DNA of 64,000 nucleotides from Paenibacillus beijingensis (GCF_000961095.1 NZ_CP011058.1:4181501-4245500); one strand, 5' to 3'. Positions 49,795-57,903 are shown, counted from the first letter of the stretch. The notes: a model not told the origin generated them from the sequence alone. A program made the numbers and translations.

Positions 49795-52371
49795 GTGGAG
49801 TACGAGAATTCAGCACTAAGTACTATTTATAATATGATTAAAACATCTAGACAAAGATATGGTTCTTTAAAAAAATGCGAATTTCATCTACATACACCTG
49901 CATCTTATGATTATAATCTCATTGAAGGGAAGGAATATGTAGAATTAAATGATATTGAGGTAATTAATCTTGCAACAGAAGAAGGATTTTTAACAATAGA
50001 ACAGCAACAACATCTATTAAATAATATAGACGATTATAGGAACAGTAATTATAAACAAAACATAGAAGGGAAAGACATTCCTTATGACAGTTTTAAAGAA
50101 TATCTTTCCTATATGCTTATAGCTTATAAACTCTACAAAAATGAGATTGAAGTGGTCATAATCTCGGATCATAACACTATAAAAGGATATAAGAAACTTA
50201 AGTACGCACTTAATGAATTTTTTATACAAAAAATAAAAGGAAACAAAAACATAAAAACAAAGCTAATTTCTCTCTTTTTAGGAGTTGAAATTTCTTGTTC
50301 AGAAAAGAATCATTTAATCGTCATCTTTGATGAATCTAATTATAATCAACTCGAAAGCTATCTGAATGAAATAATTTTAACTGAGAAAGATGGTACTTAT
50401 TGCACTAGTCTTCAAGTTTTTGAAGATATTAAAAAATATGACGGGATTGCCTATTTAGCTCATATGAACACTTCTAACTATAATGGTAGCAGTGCTTATA
50501 AGAAGAAACTTTTTAATCTTCCTCAGATGAACATAATAGGATTAACTGATAAAACTACAAAAGACAGGGAACTTCAGAAGATAATTCATTATAATAAAGA
50601 TGCCAAACGCAAATTTGGCTTTGTTTATGAAGGAGATTCGCATTCTATAGCGAGTATTGGAGTAAAAAGCACTTGGGTTAAATTCAATAAAGTGGATTTC
50701 GCTTCCTTAAAGAAGGCTGTTTATAATCACAATATTAGCATATATATTGAGAAACCCAATAAACTTGATAAGTTTATTAAAGGATTGGCAATCGAGACAG
50801 GGACAGACGGATTTCTAAAATCAAATCCGAATAATAACAAAAATCCTTTTTCATCTAAATACTTAATCATTGATTTTTCCCGTGATTTAAATTGCATTAT
50901 CGGTGGTAGAGGCACCGGTAAAAGCACCTTATTAAATATTATTGAAACCTCAGCATCGCTGGAAATTGATGAGATTGAAAAGTTAAAGTTTATATGTAGA
51001 CACAAAGTAATTTATATTGTCTTCTTCTATATGGATTGTGACTATATCCTAAGATTTATTCCTCAAACAAAAGATATAAGTAAATATTACTTTATTGAAG
51101 ACGAGTTTATTGAGAAAACGTATAAGAAAAAAACCAAGACAACGTATACACTTATAAGCAATCATTGGGTTCAATTATTTCGAGTACAGGAAAATAACGT
51201 TTTTGAGCCAGTTCCTGATAAAAGTGTATTGGAAATTTTACAACAATTATTTAAGAAGAGCTATTCGATTAATAATATAATAAATCAAATTAACAATGGT
51301 GAAATAGGCCAATTTATAAAAGATACGATATTTTATGGAGTGGACTATAAAGAATCGACAGAGTTGATTGAGAAATTGATTACATCTCATGATCGTAGTT
51401 TTAACAAATACTTAAGGGATAACGCCATTAGAATATTATCAGCTGTAGATACTCACAATAAGCTAGTTTCTAAAAAAATTGATGATTTTAATATTCAAAA
51501 TTCAGAAACAATTAGAATAATACAATCTCCAAAAAAGAAACGAGTAGAATATTATCTTAATGATTTGCTTGAAGTTATTCGTAGCAACAGTCATGTTGCA
51601 GGTACTGTTTTAACGTGGAATGATGTAGAAAGGTTTATTATTCAGACATCAAAACAAATGGGATACTTAAATTTTCTTTATTTATTATTTAATAAAAAAT
51701 TTATAGAGATTGACAAATCTAATCAAATTTCTTCATTCGTACAAGAAGAAAAAAGTTTTAAATTAGTCGAGATGGAACTCAAAGAAATAACAAAAGAAAA
51801 CCTGATCTCTATCTATAGAGCCATTTATGACAAGATTACTTCTAATAGAAACGAAGTCCAAAGAAGCATTCAAAAATGGTACGAAGTCTTAGATGATTTT
51901 TCATTGGAGTTTAATATTAATTTAAAAGAAAGCACAAGAACAGAAGCTTCTGTGATAAAAAACATTGAACATTTATCATTAGGACAAAAGGTAGTGGCGA
52001 TACTCACTTTTCTGTTTAATTTTGGTAATTATATTAACGATACTACCCCTCTTTTGATTGATCAACCGGAGGATAATTTGGACAATCAGTACATTTATAA
52101 AAATTTAGTTGAAAGTTTGAAGAAAATTAAAAATAATAGACAGGTAATTATTGCTACACATAGTTCAACAATAGTCACCAACGCAGATGCAGAGCAGGTC
52201 ATTGTAATGGATTCCAATTATAAAAATGCCTGGATTGAAGCAAAAGGTTACCCTTCTGATAAATTAATTATTCGTCATATTCTAAACTACATGGAGGGTG
52301 GGAAAGAGTCCTTTAAACATAAAATCGAAACATACAGTCTTTATGAAGAAGACTTAATTCTAAAGCATTGA
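49795..52371 (+). CDS. PHP phosphoesterase / ABC-type ATPase fusion (TrlF-like)
   Basis: This 858-residue two-part protein has N-terminal PHP-type metal-dependent phosphoesterase motifs in order: CEFHLHTPASYDYN near 22-35, VVIISDHNTIKGY near 119-131, GVEISCSEKNH near 163, YLAHMN and YEGDSHS near 280. Residues 355 onward form an SMC/ABC-type ATPase: Walker A IIGGRGTGKSTLL near 368-380, signature-like LSLGQKVVAIL near 728, Walker B PLLIDQPEDNLDN near 752 and H-loop VIIATHSS. The region between is coiled-coil-like. PHP-ATPase proteins recur in defence islands. It follows tnsB after 80 bases, with its own GTG and AAGGAGA. Confidence 0.8.
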   Translation: MEYENSALSTIYNMIKTSRQRYGSLKKCEFHLHTPASYDYNLIEGKEYVELNDIEVINLATEEGFLTIEQQQHLLNNIDDYRNSNYKQNIEGKDIPYDSFKEYLSYMLIAYKLYKNEIEVVIISDHNTIKGYKKLKYALNEFFIQKIKGNKNIKTKLISLFLGVEISCSEKNHLIVIFDESNYNQLESYLNEIILTEKDGTYCTSLQVFEDIKKYDGIAYLAHMNTSNYNGSSAYKKKLFNLPQMNIIGLTDKTTKDRELQKIIHYNKDAKRKFGFVYEGDSHSIASIGVKSTWVKFNKVDFASLKKAVYNHNISIYIEKPNKLDKFIKGLAIETGTDGFLKSNPNNNKNPFSSKYLIIDFSRDLNCIIGGRGTGKSTLLNIIETSASLEIDEIEKLKFICRHKVIYIVFFYMDCDYILRFIPQTKDISKYYFIEDEFIEKTYKKKTKTTYTLISNHWVQLFRVQENNVFEPVPDKSVLEILQQLFKKSYSINNIINQINNGEIGQFIKDTIFYGVDYKESTELIEKLITSHDRSFNKYLRDNAIRILSAVDTHNKLVSKKIDDFNIQNSETIRIIQSPKKKRVEYYLNDLLEVIRSNSHVAGTVLTWNDVERFIIQTSKQMGYLNFLYLLFNKKFIEIDKSNQISSFVQEEKSFKLVEMELKEITKENLISIYRAIYDKITSNRNEVQRSIQKWYEVLDDFSLEFNINLKESTRTEASVIKNIEHLSLGQKVVAILTFLFNFGNYINDTTPLLIDQPEDNLDNQYIYKNLVESLKKIKNNRQVIIATHSSTIVTNADAEQVIVMDSNYKNAWIEAKGYPSDKLIIRHILNYMEGGKESFKHKIETYSLYEEDLILKH

Positions 52372-52599
52372 TAGTTGTAAAAAAAATAGTTTAAGTGATA
52401 ACAGAACAAATATTCAATGTACGAAAAAAATTACGATTCTAATTTCGGAGACGAGTGAAAATATATGTAGAAAATAAACCTGCTGATAAAAAAATCTGTA
52501 TGCAATTAAATCGGTTGCCGAACGTCGAAGATGTTGAGAAATCCCATTCGTAATTCACTAATATAATTTCTTATATATTTGAAAATTAGGAGGTCTTTT

Positions 52600-53619
52600 A
52601 TGCAATATGAACGGTTAAGTGATTTTAGTGGAAAAGGCTCTTATCTATTATTTAGCTTTCCTTTATATACAAAAATAAAAATTGATTCATCTATTGAGAC
52701 AAAAAACGAAACAGAGATATTAGGCTATAACGAGGAAGGAGTGCCTGACACCCTGAATCACATATATTTTTTGGAAAACAAAGACTTTCGATTTCTAAAA
52801 AATATGTTTATGGAGGAGAAAAATTTTTTTTACTATTGTCCATTTTGTAATAAAGAACTGCCAATCATTTATAAGGGGCAAGAGTTAAAAATAGAATACC
52901 AAGATCCGATACTGACAACTTATACATTTATGTATAGTATGACAGAAGAATATGAAGACTATGAGGAATCTGCAAGTGAGGATTATGCTAAAAGAATTAA
53001 CGAATTTAATAACCATGTATTGGGAGATAAAAGAGTTCTACAAATGAATTTAGAATGCACGTCAAAATATAAACACAAACTGTATACTATCTTTCAAATA
53101 ACTGACGATAATAAATTAATGAAAACAGGACAGTATCCCTCAATTCTGGATTTTGATAATTCTTTAAAGGAATATAAGAAAGTTTTGAAAGACAAGAATA
53201 TAACTAAAGAATTAACCAATGCCGAAATCTTAAAAACACATAACATGGGCGTTGGAGCATTTCTTTATTTGCGTAGGATTTTTGAGAAACTAATATTTGA
53301 AACGTTTGAACAAGCCAAATTGGAAAATAATATAGATGAACTAGCATTCAAAATAGCTAAGACTGAAACTAAAGTAAAGATGTTATTTGAAAATGGCTAT
53401 GTGTCCAGATACTTGGCAGAAATTAACACTTTTGTATATGGTATTCTAAGTAAAGGTATTCATGAATTAAGTGAAGACGAATGTAATTTGCATTATGATA
53501 CTCTTAGGGAAGCCATTTTACTAATACTTGAAGAAAAAGTGGAAATGGAACAGAAGGAAAAATTGAAGAAAGCAACAAAAAAAGAGTTAAATAAAATACA
53601 TACAAAATTATCAGAGTAA
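52600..53619 (+). CDS. Hypothetical protein with CxxC and HEPN-like C-terminus
   Basis: The protein has 339 residues from ATG 52600, which has TAGGAGG upstream. The first half has one zinc-type pair (YCPFCNKELP near 87) and a lone Cys in LECTSKYKHK. The C-terminal half is helical: KTHNMGVGAFLYLRRIFEKL near 215 and YGILSKGIHELSEDEC near 285. This pattern recalls DUF4145/HEPN-like proteins, where such helices pack around the conserved R and H. No catalytic activity can be claimed. It follows the PHP-ATPase gene on the same strand, and the two may work as a pair. The 230-base gap between them holds no clear gene. Confidence 0.6.
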   Translation: MQYERLSDFSGKGSYLLFSFPLYTKIKIDSSIETKNETEILGYNEEGVPDTLNHIYFLENKDFRFLKNMFMEEKNFFYYCPFCNKELPIIYKGQELKIEYQDPILTTYTFMYSMTEEYEDYEESASEDYAKRINEFNNHVLGDKRVLQMNLECTSKYKHKLYTIFQITDDNKLMKTGQYPSILDFDNSLKEYKKVLKDKNITKELTNAEILKTHNMGVGAFLYLRRIFEKLIFETFEQAKLENNIDELAFKIAKTETKVKMLFENGYVSRYLAEINTFVYGILSKGIHELSEDECNLHYDTLREAILLILEEKVEMEQKEKLKKATKKELNKIHTKLSE

Positions 53620-53765
53620 AAATAACATCAGAATCAATTTATAGATCTCGCATAACTTAAGCAAGTTTCAAACTCCTATGGAGGAACAAAATGAGAAATT
53701 CTTCTGTAGTTTAATTAATGTGAAGAGATGAATTCCACCAACATTTGAAAAGGAGTGGGATTATT

Positions 53766-54062
53766 ATGAATCAAACGACTAATGGTACGAAGCAAAGGCA
53801 TTATGTCGAATCGGTTTTGAATTCAATTATCAACATGGGCTATGATAATGAAACGGCCAAAAAAATGTTTTTAGATAATTACAGGATTGTAAAACGTCGT
53901 TACGGTTTTGGTCCAAATGCAGAGAATTTCGCGAAGGAAATTATTGATTTGGATACCATTTCGAAGATAAAGTACGATCCAAACAACCCAGATATGATTG
54001 ATCTTCGTAAAATTCGAAAACGTATAAAAGAAACGAAAAAATATGGTAAGGACCACAGTTAG
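53766..54062 (+). CDS. Small hypothetical protein
   Basis: This 98-residue basic protein starts at ATG 53766 (AAGGAG upstream at 53749-53754). Its sequence (VESVLNSIINMGYDNETAKKMFLDNYR) has a short UBA-like helical look (xxMGYDxExAKxxF). C-terminal charged helices follow (DLRKIRKRIKETKKYG). I do not recognise the family. It precedes a 42-codon gene and the ubiquitin-like operon. A UBA-like helix bundle next to ubiquitin-like genes would make sense, but this is only a suggestion. Confidence 0.6.
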   Translation: MNQTTNGTKQRHYVESVLNSIINMGYDNETAKKMFLDNYRIVKRRYGFGPNAENFAKEIIDLDTISKIKYDPNNPDMIDLRKIRKRIKETKKYGKDHS

Positions 54063-54089
54063 CAGTAAAAAAGTCAGGAGGGGATGGTC

Positions 54090-54218
54090 ATGAGATTAAC
54101 TTTCCAAGACTTCATGAAATTGTTTGAACGACGTAAGATCGAATTTTTTAAACATGAAATTGCTGAAAACGAACGAAAATTCAACGAAATTCAACGCAAG
54201 AATGAAAAGATTAAATGA
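54090..54218 (+). CDS. Very small basic coiled-coil protein (42 residues)
   Basis: This short gene follows the previous one by 27 bases, with a strong AGGAGGGG at 54076-54083. An in-frame ATG at 54084 abuts the ribosome binding site too closely, so 54090 is preferred. The peptide is one charged helix (LFERRKIEFFKHEIAENERK). No family is recognised. It is probably translated, given the quality of the ribosome binding site and its position in the same transcription unit. Confidence 0.55.
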   Translation: MRLTFQDFMKLFERRKIEFFKHEIAENERKFNEIQRKNEKIK

Positions 54219-54403
54219 TTCATAAATACTAATCTGGCAAGCAAGCTCACATTTAATGAATGGGCAACTGTCAGGGGAGCAGTTGAGATTTTTTTAGCTT
54301 CACATATGAAGAAGGCACCACAGTCTATCTACCATGAAGGGATAATAGCAGATGGTCTTTTTTTGTAAACATTTCACTGTCTTTAAGTGGAGAGAGCACG
54401 AAA

Positions 54404-54445
54404 CTATATATAGTATTAAATCGGTAGACAATAACCTATATATAG
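54404..54445. promoter_or_regulatory. Two CTATATATAG palindromes upstream of the ubiquitin-like operon
   Basis: The 10-base palindrome CTATATATAG occurs at 54404-54413 and again at 54436-54445, 32 bases centre to centre (about three helical turns). It lies 65-107 bases before the multiubiquitin start. Such spacing suits a dimeric repressor binding side by side. The 54219-54510 interval holds no gene otherwise. Confidence 0.5.
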
Positions 54446-54510
54446 TGTAATATTGGTTATGGGTCTATTTCCCATGGAAACATTTATTATTTCACAAGGG
54501 GTTTTTGGAG

Positions 54511-54771
54511 ATGAAACCAGAAGATCAAGAAAAGGACAAAAATGTGCAGATATTTGTTAACGCCAGACCAAAGACAGTAGAAAAGAAAAAATTGTCTTAC
54601 AGAGAAGTAGTAGAATTAGCATTCGGTTCTTTTGATCCCAACCCTAGTGTGGTTTACACTGTAACGTACTCCAAAGGCATAAACGATGCCAAAGGCTCGC
54701 TTGTGGATGGCAAGGATGTTATGGTTCACATAGGGATGGTGTTCCATGTCACAAAAACTGATAAGTCTTAG
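54511..54771 (+). CDS. Multiubiquitin-domain ubiquitin-like protein
   Basis: This 86-residue protein contains one beta-grasp domain of the bacterial multiubiquitin family: VQIFVNARPKTVEKKKLSYR (strand, loop, helix start), VVELAFGSFDPNPSVVYTVT and KDVMVHIGMVFHVTKTDKS. It is the modifier of the conjugation operon formed with the next two genes. Unlike eukaryotic ubiquitin, the chain ends T-D-K-S and has no terminal GlyGly, as is usual in this family, so the activation chemistry is unclear. ATG 54511 is preferred (AAGGGG at 54497-54502); TTG 54505 is possible. Confidence 0.85.
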   Translation: MKPEDQEKDKNVQIFVNARPKTVEKKKLSYREVVELAFGSFDPNPSVVYTVTYSKGINDAKGSLVDGKDVMVHIGMVFHVTKTDKS

Positions 54772-55930
54772 TCCGGATTTAAAGAGATTGCGGGATGAAG
54801 GGTATGAGATTGAAGCAAGAAGTGATGCATACGCTCTAGTCCATCACGTCCCTTACGTGAATGCAAAACGTGAAATTAAATATGGTACATTGGTTTCGGA
54901 TCTTATACTTTCGGCCAATGTGACCATAAATCCGATATCAAACCATGTTATCCATTTTTGTGGTGAATATCCATGTGATATGCATGGATCCCCCATTGAA
55001 GGCATCAGGCATCAAGAGCCAAATCAACGTCTTGATGCCAGCATAATTATGAATTACTCTTTTTCAAACAGGCCCAGCACAGGCTATGCGAATTATTACG
55101 ATAAATTCATCCAATATATCAAAATCTTATCTGCACCTGCCCAGGCGTTAGATGATTCGGTTACAGCCCAAACCTATCGACCAATCGAATCCGATCAAGA
55201 GTCGCAGTCGGTGTTCCATTATTATGATACGAATAGCAGCAGAGCGAATATTGCACCGATCTCCAGAAAATTAGAAGGGCAAAAGATTGCAATAATCGGT
55301 CTTGGTGGTACTGGTTCTTATATCTTGGATCTTATCGCAAAAACTCCGGTTGCGGAAATTCATCTCTTTGATGGGGATGAGTTTCTGCAGCATAACGCCT
55401 TTCGATCGCCAGGAGCTCCATCATTAAAAACATTGGAAAAACGCGAAAAAAAAGCCAAGTATTTTCGTGACATTTATTCACACATGCACAAGGGAATTCA
55501 TTTCCACCCAGAACACCTAAGCACAAATAATATCGGAAATATTCTGTTTGCCGATTTTGTGTTCATCGCTATTGATAAGGGCACTGCAAAACGCGTGATT
55601 GTAAAGGTCTTGCTGGAACATGGGAAACCTTTTATTGATGTAGGTATCGGTGTTGATATTGTCGATGAATCTCTCATCGGTCAGATTCGTTTAACAACTG
55701 CAAATCAAAATAAGAACGATCATGTATATGATCGGATTTCGTTTGGCGATGTAGAAGAAGATGTGTATTCAACGAATATTCAAATAGCTGAGCTCAATGC
55801 GCTAAATGCATCTCTGGCGGTGATTCAATGGAAGAAGCTGTACGGATTTTATCAGCCTTCTAGTTTCGAATTTAACAGTACACATTCCACATACACAGGG
55901 GATCTGCTCAATGAAGACCGTCACGAATAA
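54746..55930 (+). CDS. E2-E1 fusion: ubiquitin-like conjugating and ThiF-type activating enzyme
   Basis: In this 394-residue protein, residues 1-160 look like the E2-related domain found before ThiF domains in these operons, with a candidate active Cys in HVIHFCGEYPCDMHGSP near 69-85. Residues 180-390 are a ThiF/E1 adenylyltransferase: AIIGLGGTGSYILDLI near 192-207 binds ATP, IHLFDGDEFLQHNAFR near 216 provides the usual Asp and Arg contacts, and FVFIAIDKGTAKR follows. The start overlaps the multiubiquitin gene by 26 bases, implying coupled translation. Iyer, Burroughs and Aravind described related bacterial ubiquitin-like operons. The role is inferred to be protein tagging, perhaps in defence. 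Confidence 0.83.
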   Translation: MSQKLISLSPDLKRLRDEGYEIEARSDAYALVHHVPYVNAKREIKYGTLVSDLILSANVTINPISNHVIHFCGEYPCDMHGSPIEGIRHQEPNQRLDASIIMNYSFSNRPSTGYANYYDKFIQYIKILSAPAQALDDSVTAQTYRPIESDQESQSVFHYYDTNSSRANIAPISRKLEGQKIAIIGLGGTGSYILDLIAKTPVAEIHLFDGDEFLQHNAFRSPGAPSLKTLEKREKKAKYFRDIYSHMHKGIHFHPEHLSTNNIGNILFADFVFIAIDKGTAKRVIVKVLLEHGKPFIDVGIGVDIVDESLIGQIRLTTANQNKNDHVYDRISFGDVEEDVYSTNIQIAELNALNASLAVIQWKKLYGFYQPSSFEFNSTHSTYTGDLLNEDRHE

Positions 55931-56363
55931 TAAACGGGTTTACCCTGTATTTACTTCGATCATTCCAGATGTCTTGGAGCTAGACAAGGTTTATATCAGT
56001 ATTGATTACAAAACGGTTGTACATCTATGTGCTTGTGGATGTGGTGAGGAAGTTGTTACTCCTCTACAGCCTTCAGAGTGGAAAATCACCTATGATGGCG
56101 AAACGGTCTCATTACATCCATCCATAGGAAATTGGTCATACAAGTGCAGATCCCATTATTGGATCAAGAAAAACCAAATCGTATGGGCAGAAGATTGGTC
56201 CGATGAACGAGTCAAACGAACAAGGCAGTTGGATACACAGAGGAAAAATCTCGATTCAAATGGGAATGGCCAACAGAAGTCTACAACAAAGGCAACAAAA
56301 GGAGATACGCAAACAAGCAAGCCAATAACTGTTTGGGATCGTTTCAAAAGATTCTTCAAGTAA
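55911..56363 (+). CDS. DUF6527-type zinc-binding protein of the ubiquitin-like operon
   Basis: This 150-residue protein overlaps the E2-E1 gene by 20 bases. Residues about 33-45 read HLCACGCGEEVVTPL, and later WSYKCRSHYWIKKNQIVWA near 83-101. These Cys and His residues could bind one zinc. The pattern fits DUF6527, a family that accompanies multiubiquitin and E2-E1 genes. Its role is unknown: a ligase-like adaptor or a processing peptidase are both possible, and no JAB-type peptidase is present in the operon. The basic C-terminal 40 residues look disordered. It is the last gene before the inner element's right end. Confidence 0.72.
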   Translation: MKTVTNNKRVYPVFTSIIPDVLELDKVYISIDYKTVVHLCACGCGEEVVTPLQPSEWKITYDGETVSLHPSIGNWSYKCRSHYWIKKNQIVWAEDWSDERVKRTRQLDTQRKNLDSNGNGQQKSTTKATKGDTQTSKPITVWDRFKRFFK

Positions 56364-56487
56364 AGCGAAATCAAAGAGAGGACACTGCGGCCGCCGTGAG
56401 AACCGGAAGTCACATAGAACGACGGCAACCCGATCATGTGCGCGGCGCGGGAAGTAGTTTGAAAATAAAACGCTCCCGGTTATTATT

Positions 56488-56609
56488 GCGACAGAAAACT
56501 TGTAACTTATCAAGAAATAATATTTGATGATGTTACTAATTTTCTGTCGCAATAATGGAATGATACAATGTTCAGTCGTAGAATGTTACAATATTCCTGT
56601 CGTTAGACA
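56488..56609 (+). repeat. Right end of the inner element with clustered TnsB-like sites
   Basis: GCGACAGAAAACTTGTAAC starts at 56488. Inverted copies follow at 56530-56550 and 56560-56580, and the terminal repeat ends in GTTAGACA at 56609. Together with the left end, this defines a complete pair of transposon ends. Confidence 0.85.
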
Positions 56610-56614
56610 AAAAA
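56610..56614. repeat. Target-site duplication AAAAA of the inner element, right copy
   Basis: Exactly five A follow the ACA terminus before TGAATG. They match the A-run before the left terminus at 47052-47056. Confidence 0.65.
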
Positions 56615-56924
56615 TGAATGATTGTCATAGCAATCATTAGCATAGAAACTATATTTGCATAAAACTCGGATTTTGTACAGATGTCTATAAACCATGAAAA
56701 GCCCATAATTCATTTGACTTTTTTCCATAAAACTCTTTTCTTTCCGTGGCTTTTGACAAAAAGCCGGATATGAGCGGCTTAAAAGCCCGAATGGATGGGT
56801 GGTCGATTCGTAATTAAGTTATAAACTATCCTAGTTCTAATCTTTGAAATTGGAAGCATAAATTTGCCGCAGAAAAATGGAAGCATAAACTTGCCAAAGT
56901 TGCAAACTTATGGGTTAAATTACA
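56615..56924. repeat. Right end of the outer element
   Basis: The terminal 75 bases hold TGGAAGCATAAATTTGCC (56851-56868), TGGAAGCATAAACTTGCC (56878-56895) and the terminal box TTGCAAACTTATGGGTTAAA running to ACA at 56924. In reverse complement these equal the GGCAA(A/G)TTTAT boxes of the left end. The rest (56615-56850) has no gene; it contains a small AGCCG/CGGCT hairpin near 56762. Confidence 0.82.
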
Positions 56925-56929
56925 ACTAT
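56925..56929. repeat. Target-site duplication ACTAT of the outer element, right copy
   Basis: Identical to 10619-10623. The host comEC sequence continues directly after it with GAAACGCCGG. Confidence 0.9.
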
Positions 56930-57188
56930 GAAACGCCGGGCGGACGTGTTGAAAGTGGGGCATCACGGGAGCCGATTTTCCACCGGCAATCCATGGCTCG
57001 CTTATTGGCAGCCGCAGGCGGCCGCCATTTCCGTCGGACGAAACAACATCTATCGGCATCCGAGCGATCATACGCTGAACAGACTGGAGGAAGCGGACAT
57101 ACCGGTGTGGCGCACCGATTTGAACGGGGAGATCGAATTCCGGGTGAAATCGTCCTCCGAGCTGCATGTAAGGGCGGTGCGTCAATAA
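56930..57188 (+). pseudogene. comEC: ComEC, 3' part (end of the nuclease-like domain)
   Basis: These are the last 85 or so codons of ComEC, read in the frame that continues from base 10623. They carry the missing metallo-beta-lactamase motif (ADVLKVGHHGSRFST), then AAAISVGRNNIYRHPSDHTL and IPVWRTDLNGEIEF, the standard ComEC C-terminus. An ATG formed across the duplication (56928) allows an 86-codon open frame, but there is no ribosome binding site. Base composition returns sharply to host-like GC here. It is non-functional by itself. Confidence 0.95.
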
Positions 57189-57354
57189 ATAGATTGATAT
57201 TTTTCTTTATTTTTCCAAATTGTCCTTTGCTGTCTTGTATACGGTGGGGGCATTTTTTGTTATTCTTAAAGTTGACTTTTGAAAATAAATAGAGAAGCTG
57301 CAACCTTAGGCCTATTCGGCACGTCTGTAAAGTTGCAAGAGAGGGGGATCCTTC

Positions 57355-57903
57355 GTGGTGGAGCCAGGTCTCATAAGAGCCGCTCAAGAGGGCGATCGCG
57401 ACGCCCTAATAACCCTGCTGCGCGAAATCGAAACCCACGTATACCGAACCGCTTACTATATTCTGGGCAATGAGCAGGACGCAATGGACGCCGCCCAGGA
57501 GGCGCTTATCCGGATTTATACGAAAATAAACTCCTACGAAGAAAAAGCCCAGTTTAAAACATGGGTTCAACGCATTGTTACGAATATCTGCATTGATAAA
57601 TTCCGTCGCAGCAAGCCGACGGTTTCGATCGAAGAGCACGAAATGGTATTCCGCGAGAAACAGAATGTCGAGGAAGAGGTTCTATCCGCTTATGCGGCAA
57701 AAGATATCCGGGATGCGATCGACATGCTGCCCGACCATCATCGGGCGGTCGTCGTCCTGCGTTACCTGCAGGATTTTTCGTATAACGAAATTGCCGATTC
57801 GCTGGACCTTCCGCTTAATACGGTTAAATCGTATCTTTTTCGAGCCCGTCAACAACTGCAAACCTTACTTCATGATTATCAGAAAGGCGGTGTGAGAGGA
57901 TGA
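57355..57903 (+). CDS. ECF-type RNA polymerase sigma factor
   Basis: This 182-residue sigma-70 family regulator has region 2 near 20-85 (YRTAYYILGNEQDAMDAAQE, FKTWVQRIVTNICIDKFRR) and region 4 near 118-172 (MLPDHHRAVVVLRYLQDFSY, IADSLDLPLNTVKSYLFRAR). It lacks regions 1 and 3, as expected for ECF factors. The GTG start at 57355 follows AGAGGGGGA. The stop overlaps the ATG of the anti-sigma gene by four bases, so the two are made together. The signal it answers is unknown. Confidence 0.93.
   Translation: MVEPGLIRAAQEGDRDALITLLREIETHVYRTAYYILGNEQDAMDAAQEALIRIYTKINSYEEKAQFKTWVQRIVTNICIDKFRRSKPTVSIEEHEMVFREKQNVEEEVLSAYAAKDIRDAIDMLPDHHRAVVVLRYLQDFSYNEIADSLDLPLNTVKSYLFRARQQLQTLLHDYQKGGVRG

Larger units (their letters stand above)
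47057..56609. mobile_element. Inner Tn7-like transposon (9.6 kb) nested in the outer one
   Basis: The termini are 27-base inverted repeats (47057-47083 and 56583-56609) that match at 24 positions. Both begin TGTCTA(G/A)CGACAG when read inwards. More copies of the core GCGACAGAAA...GTAACAT lie at 47210-47230, 47237-47257, 56488-56508, 56530-56550 and 56560-56580. The sequence differs from the ends of the outer element, so this is a separate family. It carries tnsA and tnsB next to the left end, then cargo genes, but no tnsC or tniQ. It probably jumped into the outer transposon and may now be non-autonomous. Confidence 0.88.
10624..56924. mobile_element. Outer Tn7-like transposon inserted in comEC (46.3 kb)
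   Basis: The element begins TGAGACTTAACTCAT and ends ATGGGTTAAATTACA, so the ends are TG...CA and imperfectly inverted (11 of the first 15 bases match). It is bordered by ACTAT duplications. Subterminal GGCAA(A/G)TTTAT repeats occur in both ends in inverted orientation, as expected for TnsB-binding sites. The left arm encodes TniQ, TnsC, a TnsA-TnsB fusion and a second TniQ. Cargo comprises a nonribosomal peptide cluster and a second nested Tn7-like element. It is much more AT-rich than the flanking DNA. Precise removal restores an uninterrupted comEC frame, which is the strongest support for these exact ends. Confidence 0.93.

Noticed and set aside
52455..52553. GTG-started 32-codon frame before the HEPN-like gene
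   Set aside because: Only a weak GGAG precedes it and the peptide has no known relative; it is too short to support without homologues.
10624..56924. CRISPR array or cas genes linked to the two TniQ proteins
   Set aside because: I looked for regularly spaced repeats and for Cas-type proteins and saw none. The repeats near the ends are transposon-end binding sites.
56928..57188. Independent small gene starting at the ATG over the target duplication
   Set aside because: The ATG is created by the joined comEC codon, there is no ribosome binding site, and the product is plainly the ComEC C-terminus.
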